From CF-13 sp036782775 (lineage in GTDB: Bacteria > Chloroflexota > Dormibacteria > CF-121): a stretch of DNA of 64,000 bases. The position numbers were made by a program, and so were the translations under genes. The notes beneath the pieces are model-generated. The model was not told where the DNA came from. It searched no databases and saw nothing but the letters and a program-made list of their open reading frames with translations. The stretch lies in contig DAIPYJ010000005.1 in the NCBI GenBank assembly GCA_036782775.1, positions 1 through 64,000 of the forward strand, read 5' to 3'. Positions 23,963-30,927 of the stretch are shown one piece after another. The first letter of the stretch is position 1. Every line of letters starts with the position of its first letter.

Positions 23963-24277
23963 GTGCGATCGATTTTGCTGAATCGGACGGCCATGCTCGG
24001 CACTCCGGTTATCCTGGCGCTGCTAGCGGTCGAGGCCCTCATCGCCGGCGCTCCCACCGGGCTTCAGAATCCCTGGCCCTTCCTGATTCTCTGCCTCCTC
24101 GGCGGTATTGCCTTTCTCGCCGTGGGCGTGGCAATGCTTGTGGGAAGTTTCGAATTCTTTTCGGCACGCTCGCTCGAATTCGCAGTCTCGGGGCTATACG
24201 TCTCCATCGGGTTGTTTGGATTGGTGGCGGCTTTATTCACCTTCGCACTCATGAACACATGTTGGGTTTGTATCTGA
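23963..24277 (+). CDS. Small membrane protein of unknown function
   Basis: Up to 104 residues, with three predicted membrane helices (VILALLAVEALIAGA, FLILCLLGGIAFLAVGVAMLVG, LYVSIGLFGLVAALFTFAL) and a C-terminal CWVCI. No family was recognised. The GTG at 23963 has no good ribosome site; an ATG at 23993 is an alternative. It lies 43 bp after the lipoprotein gene and could be part of its operon. Codon use and hydrophobic pattern support a real gene, but the evidence is moderate. Confidence 0.55.
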   Translation: MRSILLNRTAMLGTPVILALLAVEALIAGAPTGLQNPWPFLILCLLGGIAFLAVGVAMLVGSFEFFSARSLEFAVSGLYVSIGLFGLVAALFTFALMNTCWVCI

Positions 24278-24380
24278 GCTGGGGCTGTATGGCGACCTTT
24301 ACAACTCTGTACGCCACCGTGGCGTGAATGTGTCGGGCAAATCCGACGCGCGGTGTTACGTTCGCGAGGTCGTGGCCGAC

Positions 24381-24545
24381 ATGATGTTCGATCTCGTGTG
24401 CCAGCACTGCGGGCGACGCGACCAGCGGCGCTGGGAGAGCCGGGAGAGCGTGAGCGTTACCCTCTGCCGCTTCTGCAAGAAGGGGATGTCGGTGGTAGGG
24501 ATCGCCTTTTTCGCCCCGGTGCAGCGCGAACAGGCGGCGGCCTAG
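24381..24545 (+). CDS. Small zinc-ribbon protein
   Basis: A 54-residue protein with two CxxC knuckles (LVCQHCGRRD and TLCRFCKKGM) separated by 19 residues, a typical zinc ribbon. The function is unknown; such proteins bind nucleic acid or protein partners. The start at the tandem ATG 24381/24384 is preferred over an upstream GTG (24324) because the zinc knuckle begins right after it. Its stop codon lies within a CTAG shared with the convergent biotin-carrier gene, so the two genes overlap by 4 bp tail to tail. Confidence 0.65.
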   Translation: MMFDLVCQHCGRRDQRRWESRESVSVTLCRFCKKGMSVVGIAFFAPVQREQAAA

Positions 24546-24751
24546 TCGACCTCGGCCAGGAGCTGGCCTTCCTGCACCGTCTGGCCTTCCTTGACGTGGA
24601 TCTTCGAAACCTTCCCCGCCTTGGGTGATGTCACCGGGATTTCCATCTTCATCGACTCGAGGATCATGAGCGTCTCGTCCGCCTGAACTTGCTGTCCTTC
24701 CTTGGCGACGAGCTTCCACAAATTGCCGGTGAGCTCGGCGGTCACTCGCAC
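24542..24751 (-). CDS. Single-domain biotinyl (BCCP-like) carrier protein
   Basis: A 69-residue protein consisting only of the biotin/lipoyl-attachment barrel. The biotinylation motif ESMKMEIP has its target lysine in the middle, followed by AGKVSKIHVKEGQTVQEGQLLAEVD. It would carry CO2 for an acyl-CoA or pyruvate-type carboxylase. A biotin carboxylase is encoded at 45.4 kb, but that operon has its own carrier domain, so the partner is uncertain. The start is GTG at 24751. Its stop shares CTAG with the zinc-ribbon gene. Confidence 0.88.
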   Translation of the reverse strand: MRVTAELTGNLWKLVAKEGQQVQADETLMILESMKMEIPVTSPKAGKVSKIHVKEGQTVQEGQLLAEVD

Positions 24752-24795
24752 GGCCCCGATTGTCTCACGGCGAACTTGGGTAAGATGGCGACGAT

Positions 24796-25104
24796 TTGCG
24801 CAAGAAACGTAGCTATCCGAAGAAACGCGGCGGCCCGACCACCCTGCGCCCCGGTATCGACATCCTGGAAGAGAAAGAGGCGCCGACCGACAAGGAAGAG
24901 ACCATCGAGATGGACGCCGAGGTCGTGGAGCCGCTTCCCAACGCCATGTTCAAGGTCAAGCTCCAGACCGGGCAGACGATCCTCGCCTATACCTCGGGCA
25001 AGATGCGCAAGTTCTACATCCGCATCCTGATTGGCGACCGGGTCCGTGTCGAGCTGTCGCCCTACGACCTGACCCGCGGCCGGATCACCTTCCGCTACAA
25101 GTAA
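24796..25104 (+). CDS. infA: Translation initiation factor IF-1 with N-terminal extension
   Basis: The C-terminal 65 residues are a standard IF-1 OB fold (VVEPLPNAMFKVKLQTGQTI, GKMRKFYIRILIGDRVRVELSPYDLTRGRITFRYK), which occupies the ribosomal A site during initiation. The family is usually about 72 residues, but the open frame gives 102 from a TTG at 24796, adding a basic, proline-rich leader (RKKRSYPKKRGGPTTLRPG). The only internal ATG (24910) would remove part of the first beta strand, so the extended form seems real. It is not next to ribosomal-protein genes as infA often is, so a second infA may exist. Confidence 0.85.
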   Translation: MRKKRSYPKKRGGPTTLRPGIDILEEKEAPTDKEETIEMDAEVVEPLPNAMFKVKLQTGQTILAYTSGKMRKFYIRILIGDRVRVELSPYDLTRGRITFRYK

Positions 25105-25165
25105 CCGGCCCAGACCTCCGTTCCCCGAATCCGGGGGAATGTTCCAGTAGGCTCAAAGCAGCATC

Positions 25166-25651
25166 ATGCTCTGGCTCTATTTCGTCCTCCTGATCGCGGC
25201 CGCCGGCGGCCTGATCGCGGTCTATCGCCTCCTGGGGACGCCCTCGCGGCTGACGCCGCGCGACTATGCCGTTGTCTTGGCTGATGTGGCGACCAGCGTC
25301 GAGCGAGCGGCCGGCCGGCTACGGGCCGCGCTCGGCGAGCCGGAGGCCGACCTCGAAGCGGCGGCGCGCGAGGGGAGGAAGATCTTCCAGACCGGCTACT
25401 ACCAGACGCTGCGCTTGCGCCCGAGCAGCGGCCCCGATGTGCTCGGAGCAGCTCGTGATGAGCTCGGCCGGGCCTGCGAAGCCTACGACTGGGGCAGCCG
25501 CATGATCGGCAGCGAGAGCCTGCGCAACCCGCTCATTCGGGAGTCTGCTCTTCGCCTGCTCGATGCCGGCGACGCCGCGCTCACACGGGCTGCGCGGGAA
25601 CTCCCGGCGTCGCTGCCATCACCTCACGAAAGTACTGCACCGTCTGGCTGA
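25166..25651 (+). CDS. Membrane-anchored protein of unknown function
   Basis: A 161-residue protein with an N-terminal membrane helix (LYFVLLIAAAGGLIAVYRLLG) and a helical, Ala/Arg/Glu-rich cytoplasmic or extracellular domain. No family was recognised. The ATG start has no obvious ribosome site. A TAGGCT box lies 12 nt upstream, consistent with a very short leader. Its last 71 bp overlap the 3' end of the convergent epimerase gene, which is unusual for this compact genome and suggests stop-codon loss and extension in one of the two. Confidence 0.65.
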   Translation: MLWLYFVLLIAAAGGLIAVYRLLGTPSRLTPRDYAVVLADVATSVERAAGRLRAALGEPEADLEAAAREGRKIFQTGYYQTLRLRPSSGPDVLGAARDELGRACEAYDWGSRMIGSESLRNPLIRESALRLLDAGDAALTRAARELPASLPSPHESTAPSG

Positions 25652-26534
25652 GCCCCTCTTCGAGGCCAGTCGTCGGGCGCCAGCCCATCACGGTGCCGAT
25701 CTTCGAGGCATCGACGACGGAGCGTCGCTGTTCGCCCGGCATCGGAGGACCATGGAGCTCCTCCTGCTCGCTGCGGGCGAGCCGCCGGACCAGCCCAAAG
25801 ATGTGATTGATGTCCGTCTCGATGCCGGTACCTACGTTGAAGGACCCGACCGCGTCTGAGGTCAGTGCGCGCGCATTGGCGTCGGCCACATCAGTCACGT
25901 AAACGAAGTCGCGGGTTTGCTTGCCGTCGCCGTTGACGCGCGCCGGCTCGCCTCGCAGGAGCTTCTGGCTGAAGATTGCGACCACACCAGCCTCGCCGTG
26001 CGGATCCTGGCGCGGTCCATACACGTTGGCATAGCGAAGCGCGGCATAGGAGAGGCCATGCAGATCGTGAAACATGCGCAGATAGACCTCGGCGGCAAGC
26101 TTCGCGGCGCCGTACGGCGAGACGGGGAGTGCAGGCGCATCCTCGGGCGTTGGCACTCGATCGGTGTCGCCGTAGATGGCCCCGCCGGTCGATGCGAACA
26201 AAAAGCGCTTCACCTGGTGCTCCACGCTCGCCTGGAGCAGCGCGATGGTGCCGAGCACGTTGACCTGCCCGTCGAAAACGGGATCCTGGACGGACATCCG
26301 AACGCTCTTCTGGGCAGCCTGATGGAGGACCGCTTCAGGCCGCTCGATCCGAAACAGCTCATCAAGCCAGGGCGAGCCGAGTTCCATCTGATAGAAGCGG
26401 GCGCGCGGGGGCAGGTGCTCGACGTGGCCGGTGCTCAGGTCGTCGAGGATCACGACGTCGTAGCCGTCGGCAAGCATGCGCTCGGCGACGTGCGAGCCGA
26501 TGAAGCCGGCCCCGCCGGTCACCAGGAGCTTCAT
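25581..26534 (-). CDS. NAD-dependent epimerase/dehydratase (UDP-glucose 4-epimerase-like)
   Basis: A 317-residue extended SDR: NAD motif LVTGGAGFIGSHVAERM, DDLSTGH, the serine/threonine region FASTGGAIYG, and the catalytic YGAAK. ALRYANVYGPRQDP and the C-terminal GWRPTTGLEEGLSQTVQYF follow. It probably converts a nucleotide sugar (UDP-glucose/galactose or a uronate) for cell-surface glycans. It forms an operon with the upstream flippase-like membrane protein (ATGA overlap), which fits an envelope-glycan role. It overlaps the convergent gene at 25166-25651 by 71 bp. Confidence 0.9.
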   Translation of the reverse strand: MKLLVTGGAGFIGSHVAERMLADGYDVVILDDLSTGHVEHLPPRARFYQMELGSPWLDELFRIERPEAVLHQAAQKSVRMSVQDPVFDGQVNVLGTIALLQASVEHQVKRFLFASTGGAIYGDTDRVPTPEDAPALPVSPYGAAKLAAEVYLRMFHDLHGLSYAALRYANVYGPRQDPHGEAGVVAIFSQKLLRGEPARVNGDGKQTRDFVYVTDVADANARALTSDAVGSFNVGTGIETDINHIFGLVRRLARSEQEELHGPPMPGEQRRSVVDASKIGTVMGWRPTTGLEEGLSQTVQYFREVMAATPGVPAQPV

Positions 26535-27541
26535 CGACGGTGGCTGAGGAGGAAGACGACGAGGCCGACCCCGATCAGGCTCCAGTAGCTGATCAGGCGG
26601 TCGAGGATGGCGATCGAGAAGGCATGCGCGGTGCTGAGGCCAAAGAAAGCGAGCACCGCGATGATGCCGCCCTCGACCAGCACCAGGCCGCCGGGGAGGG
26701 CGGGGATGGTCGTCAGCAACGAGGCCACCAGAGCGATGAAGACAATCTGGGCGATGCTGAGCGAGATGTGCAAGGGCAGCGCCTGGACGACAAGAAATAG
26801 GCGGGCCGACTCCGCCATCCAGACCACGACCGTGAGGGCGATCAGCAGCGGCACGCGACCGGAAAAGGCGCTGAGCAGCCCGTGGATGAAGCGCCCGGCG
26901 CGATCGCGCAGGCGATGAGGGAGAACGTTCGCAATGTGGTGGCCGCTGAAACGAATTGCGATCAGGCCGGCGATCAGAGCGGCGCAGATCACCAACCCAA
27001 CGATGAAGGCGGGCACGAACGTCTTCGGGACGGCGGCCCGGAAGCTGATCAGGCCGCTGATCACCAGCAGGCTCATCAGGACCAGAAAATCCAGCGCCCG
27101 CTCGCTGTAGATCGTGCCCAACCCTTTGGAGCCCGAGACTTCGGTCTGCTGGCGCAGCAGGTAAGCGCGGTAGAAGTCACCCATCTTGGCCGGCAGCACG
27201 CAATTGGCGAACCAGGCGAGGATGATGATGTGAAAAAGTTCGGCGAAGCGATTGCGTTCTCCCGTGTTGCGCAGCAGCAATTCCCAGCGTACGCTGCGGA
27301 CCACGAACGAGAAATAAAACGCGGCGATCGCCAGCGCGTAGATCGCGAGGTTCGTCTGGCTGATCGCCTTGAGGCTCGCTCCGTAGTCCAGCTGGACGTG
27401 GGTGAAGACGACGAAGAGGACGACCGCGAGGATCGCGAACGAGATAAGGGTTCGCGGATCGAGCAGGCGCTCGCGAAGCGGAGATCGGGCCACCGGCGCC
27501 TGCGGCGGGACGGCGGCAGGCTGCATCTCGAACTCCAACAT
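26531..27541 (-). CDS. Flippase-like membrane protein (UPF0104/LPG synthase TM family)
   Basis: A 336-residue integral membrane protein with about eight helices, matching the lysylphosphatidylglycerol synthase/dolichol-phosphate-mannose flippase-like family. Seen: the signature YRAYLLRQQTEVSGSKGLGTIYSERALDFLVL and PALPGGLVLVEGGIIAVLAFFG. It lacks the aminoacyl-transferase domain of MprF. It is likely to move a lipid-linked or glycan precursor or to assist glycosyl transfer. Coupled to the epimerase by an ATGA overlap. A proline-rich N-terminal tail of about 30 residues precedes the first helix. Confidence 0.85.
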   Translation of the reverse strand: MLEFEMQPAAVPPQAPVARSPLRERLLDPRTLISFAILAVVLFVVFTHVQLDYGASLKAISQTNLAIYALAIAAFYFSFVVRSVRWELLLRNTGERNRFAELFHIIILAWFANCVLPAKMGDFYRAYLLRQQTEVSGSKGLGTIYSERALDFLVLMSLLVISGLISFRAAVPKTFVPAFIVGLVICAALIAGLIAIRFSGHHIANVLPHRLRDRAGRFIHGLLSAFSGRVPLLIALTVVVWMAESARLFLVVQALPLHISLSIAQIVFIALVASLLTTIPALPGGLVLVEGGIIAVLAFFGLSTAHAFSIAILDRLISYWSLIGVGLVVFLLSHRR

Positions 27542-27561
27542 ATCAGGCGATCTCCGGCGCG

Positions 27562-28137
27562 TCAGTCGGCGATCTTGCGGCGGCGGATGATCCTTTCTAG
27601 TAACGGCATTCGATGGCGCGGCTTGCCCGAGGCGCCGTATTGCCGTTTGATTTGCTCTTCCTCGCGAGCCTCGAGCACGCGCGGGACCCAGTCGGACTCG
27701 ATCATGGGAGAGTCGCCGCCGTCCCAGGTTTTCAGATAGAAGATTCCCTTGAGCGCGGTGAAGGGGATGGCCAGCTCCTTGATCTCGGTCTGGTCGGGAG
27801 AAACCAGGGAAAGCGTCACCCCGTAGCGCGAAGGGCGGATCATGCGGTCGCTGTAGCCACGCAGGACCTCGTGGTCGACGAAATGGATGGCGACCCGCTG
27901 ATACTCGCTCATGTCGACCGGGTTGGAGGGCGCCCGTGAATCGAGCAGGACGTACTTCAGGCTGCTGAGCGGGACAAACGCACCGCGATTGTTGGTGCCG
28001 ACGTTACGCACCTCGGTCGAGATGAAGGGGCTTTCCAGCTCCCGCCGCGGTGGGTCACCGTGGAGCGTCTCGCCGTCGAGGAAGCAGTAGATCGCGTGCG
28101 CCACGCTCCACGCATTGTAGGGCGTGGCGCCCACCAA
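27562..28137 (-). CDS. Protein of unknown function with two internal repeats
   Basis: A 191-residue cytoplasmic-looking protein, not recognised with certainty. It contains two similar halves: CFLDGETLHG...GAFVPLSSLKYVLL and HFVDHEVLRGYSDRM...AIPFTALKGIFYLKTW. The pattern of an xFxDGExLxG strand followed by an [VI]P-x2-LK-x2-[FY] strand resembles PilZ-like or related small beta domains. It follows the tadG-like gene by only 3 bp and precedes the flippase-like gene, so it belongs to that transcript. The start appears to be TTG or the next codon GTG. Confidence 0.6.
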   Translation of the reverse strand: MVGATPYNAWSVAHAIYCFLDGETLHGDPPRRELESPFISTEVRNVGTNNRGAFVPLSSLKYVLLDSRAPSNPVDMSEYQRVAIHFVDHEVLRGYSDRMIRPSRYGVTLSLVSPDQTEIKELAIPFTALKGIFYLKTWDGGDSPMIESDWVPRVLEAREEEQIKRQYGASGKPRHRMPLLERIIRRRKIAD

Positions 28138-28140
28138 TTC

Positions 28141-29760
28141 TTACTTGACCAGGTAGGCCAGGCCGCGGAAGTGCGGCACGTAATGCGGGTTGAACTGGTC
28201 GATCAGTCCTGCCGCGTTCGTCTGGTATTGGTTCGCCTTGCAGTTCGGCGGCGGGAGGGGCGCACTCGCCGTGTAGCTCCCGTTGGCCAGGTTGCCACCG
28301 TCGAGGTCGACCTGCGGGCCGATCACCTCGCCGTTGACGGCGTAGGCGTTGTTCTGGGACCAGTTGGGTTGGGCCAGGTTCGCCGGGAGGGCGTACACGG
28401 CCTGCAGCGTCACGACGGTACCGTGGGAACCGTTGGTATCGGCATCGAAGATCGAGCCCCAGATCTGGAAGGGATAGCCGCCCGCCGTCGCCTTGGTGCC
28501 ATCGATCGTTTCCGACCAAGGGGTGCCATTCGGTCCGCTGATCGTGTCGGTCGTCTTGATGAAGAAGACGATGCTATCGGTCCCGCTCGATACGAAGCTG
28601 GGCCCGACGAAGAACACGCTTGGCGACGTGTTGCCGCTGGTGCTGGCGCTGAACTTCGAGTTGCCATCGAAGACGAAAACCACGCCGTTGGTGCCATCTG
28701 AAGCCTTCGGCAGGTCCGTGACCCCGCCAAACGGGCCCCAATGCGGCAGGCCATCACTGGTGTTCGAGACGGTTCCGCCGGTGATCGTGAAATTGACGTT
28801 GTCGAAATAGTAGATGCCGTTCTCGAACTCGTAGCGGACGTTGTTGTTGGTCAGGTTGATATTGCTGTGGTAGGTGCCGGCGTGATAAATGACCGGGTTT
28901 GTGCCGGTTGGCGGCAGCGCATCGGCCGGCTTCAGCGGCGGCTCGTAGTTCGGGGTCTGCTCCACGGGCTGTGAGACGCCAACGCTGCCATACCAGTAGG
29001 TAACCAGCGCATGGGTGTCCGACGCCTGGGAATAGAAGAACTGTCCGTTCAGGTTGTTCCAGCCGCCGCCCGGGTTCGGCGCGTGCCACTTGGCGTTCGA
29101 CACCAACCGCCCCTGATTGGGATCCGGCTTGCAGATGTCGCTGCCGTTGTCGCCATTGTCGATCTGGATGTTTCCGTTCTGGTCGTAGTTGACGCTGTTG
29201 CCATTACCGCCCGCGTCAAACCCAAAGATGGTGTAGGTCTTGTTGAAGAAGCCGCCGTGCGCGTAGGCATCGGCAACCACCGCCGCGCTCGAAAACCCGA
29301 GAATCGAGGCGAAGGTCAGCGGCACGTTGTAGGTGACCCGCACGTGGATCTCGTTGTTGTTACTCCGGCTCGGCGTCCAGATTTGGACGGTCGCCGAAAG
29401 AGTGCTGGCGCGCTCGGTGAAGCCACCGCCGAAGCTGGCGGGCTGATACGTCGCTGACGCCGGGTTGCAGGAGCTACCATCGACCGGCGTGTCGCCCAGA
29501 CCCTTCAAGGCATAAACCGACGCGTCGCAATCGGCATTGTTGATCTGCTGCTGACCGGGCGTCGTGACCGCTTGCGTCGGGATGAGATCCTGCGCTCCGG
29601 CCAGCGCGCCCGCGTCGGCCGCGTTTTGAACATCGCGACGCTGGAAATACAGCCGGCCGCCATCGAGCCCGAGGGCGATGATGCCGAAGAGCGCCGTGGC
29701 CGACAGGGCTACGATGACGAGGCTCTGCGCGCGCTTCTTACGGCGAAGGTTGACCATCAT
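28141..29760 (-). CDS. TadG-like pilus-assembly/surface protein
   Basis: A 539-residue protein with the TadE/G N-terminus: basic residues, then RAQSLVIVALSATALFGIIALGLDGGRLYFQRRDVQNAADAGALAGAQ, one membrane helix followed by the ADxxALAGA motif. The remaining about 480 residues are an Asn/Gly/Ser-rich beta domain predicted to be outside the cell, with no VWA motif seen. It would stabilise or decorate a tight-adherence (Flp) type pilus. It follows two TadE genes with 1-bp gaps. No pilin, TadA ATPase, TadB/C or CpaB gene is in the window. Confidence 0.82.
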   Translation of the reverse strand: MMVNLRRKKRAQSLVIVALSATALFGIIALGLDGGRLYFQRRDVQNAADAGALAGAQDLIPTQAVTTPGQQQINNADCDASVYALKGLGDTPVDGSSCNPASATYQPASFGGGFTERASTLSATVQIWTPSRSNNNEIHVRVTYNVPLTFASILGFSSAAVVADAYAHGGFFNKTYTIFGFDAGGNGNSVNYDQNGNIQIDNGDNGSDICKPDPNQGRLVSNAKWHAPNPGGGWNNLNGQFFYSQASDTHALVTYWYGSVGVSQPVEQTPNYEPPLKPADALPPTGTNPVIYHAGTYHSNINLTNNNVRYEFENGIYYFDNVNFTITGGTVSNTSDGLPHWGPFGGVTDLPKASDGTNGVVFVFDGNSKFSASTSGNTSPSVFFVGPSFVSSGTDSIVFFIKTTDTISGPNGTPWSETIDGTKATAGGYPFQIWGSIFDADTNGSHGTVVTLQAVYALPANLAQPNWSQNNAYAVNGEVIGPQVDLDGGNLANGSYTASAPLPPPNCKANQYQTNAAGLIDQFNPHYVPHFRGLAYLVK

Positions 29761-29761
29761 T

Positions 29762-30238
29762 TCAGTACTCCGTGACCATCGAGGATTCAGCCGAGATCAC
29801 GACCCCGTTGCCCGCCGCGTCGCGGACAACCGGAATCCAGGGCTGGAAGAGGTACGAGATCCTGACCGAGACCGTCTGACGGCCGGGCGTGCCGATCCCG
29901 GGGCTGTACCAGATGTAGCCGGTGTTCGGGTTTGTCGGCGTGGTCGGGCAGGTCCCAGGCGCCGGAGCCGTGCCAGCGCAGGGATCCTGCGAGAGCGCGA
30001 ACGCGCCGCCGAGCTTGCTCTGGACGGCGGCGATGACGGTCGAGTTGTTCGGCAGCGGAGAGTCAAACGGGATGGCGGCGCGCGTCCCCTCCCGGGCGGC
30101 GTCCGAAATGCTGTTGTAGATATAGATGCCTCGCCCAAGGTCCATGGTCCCCAGCAGCAGAAGGAAGAAGATCGGAGCGAGCAGTGCGAACTCGATCATC
30201 GACTGCCCACCGTGGCGGCGCAACAGGCCTTTGCGCAT
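29762..30238 (-). CDS. TadE-family pseudopilin-like protein (second)
   Basis: A 158-residue TadE-like protein: GQSMIEFALLAPIFFLLLLGTMDLGRGIYIYNSISDAAREGTRAAI, with the E at +5 after the prepilin-type processing site and the conserved helix. The outer domain contains the pair DPCAGTAPAPGTCP, probably a disulfide loop. It would be a minor component of a Tad pilus or a related secretion structure. Its start codon overlaps the upstream TadE stop by 1 base, and the TadG-like gene follows after 1 bp, giving one operon. Confidence 0.85.
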   Translation of the reverse strand: MRKGLLRRHGGQSMIEFALLAPIFFLLLLGTMDLGRGIYIYNSISDAAREGTRAAIPFDSPLPNNSTVIAAVQSKLGGAFALSQDPCAGTAPAPGTCPTTPTNPNTGYIWYSPGIGTPGRQTVSVRISYLFQPWIPVVRDAAGNGVVISAESSMVTEY

Positions 30239-30723
30239 CAGTACTCCGCCCTGAACACCGAGCTGGTGTTGATGGTGAGTGGGTCGCCGATCAAGGCGCC
30301 GATGATCGGCGTGATGAAGTTGAACTTAAAAGCGGCCTGGACGGTGATCGCATACTGCGAGCCGGTCCCGTTGGTGATGTCATTCTCGCGCGTGCTCTGA
30401 TCTGGAAACACCTGAATATCGCTGTCCTGCACGGTGATGCCGGTGCCGTATAGCTCGTTTTTCACCCGCGCGATGATGGCAGCGTTGCTGGGCGTCGGGC
30501 AGTTCGAAGCCGAGGGGCAGATTGGATTCAGCCCGAGGTAATACGGGGTGGCAGCATAGCGCGCGCCTTCCCGGACCGCGTTGGTAATGGCGATCTGGTA
30601 GTAGAAGGCGCGGCCGAGGTCCAGCATGCCCATCATGCCGATCACGAGGAACGGCACCATGACCGCCATCTCGGCGAGCGCCTGCGCTCGCTTCCCGCGT
30701 AAACGTGAGTGCGTTTTCCTCAT
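30238..30723 (-). CDS. TadE-family pseudopilin-like protein (first)
   Basis: A 161-residue TadE-like protein: RAQALAEMAVMVPFLVIGMMGMLDLGRAFYYQIAITNAVREGARYAATP, then an extracytoplasmic domain with CPSASNC. The chosen ATG at 30723 has an AAGGA ribosome site. The longer open frame up to 30864 lacks one and would place 47 non-homologous residues before the basic leader. First gene of the TadE-TadE-TadG set. The 204-bp region up to the divergent M23 peptidase should hold both promoters. Confidence 0.83.
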   Translation of the reverse strand: MRKTHSRLRGKRAQALAEMAVMVPFLVIGMMGMLDLGRAFYYQIAITNAVREGARYAATPYYLGLNPICPSASNCPTPSNAAIIARVKNELYGTGITVQDSDIQVFPDQSTRENDITNGTGSQYAITVQAAFKFNFITPIIGALIGDPLTINTSSVFRAEY

Positions 30724-30927
30724 TCCTTTCTGTTCCAAGCGCTTAAAATCGCCGGGTCGCAGCGCGCGAAATCCATGACAAAACACGTGAGATCCTCGGA
30801 CTCCTTCGCAGTTCAACGCCAGCCTATGCGAAAGCCTGTCGCGACCCCAAGAGAGGGCGCGCATCGTGACGGCGCCGTCGCGGCCCTGTTGCGGCTTTCT
30901 TTCAGGTCTTGTTACGGGCCTGTTGTT

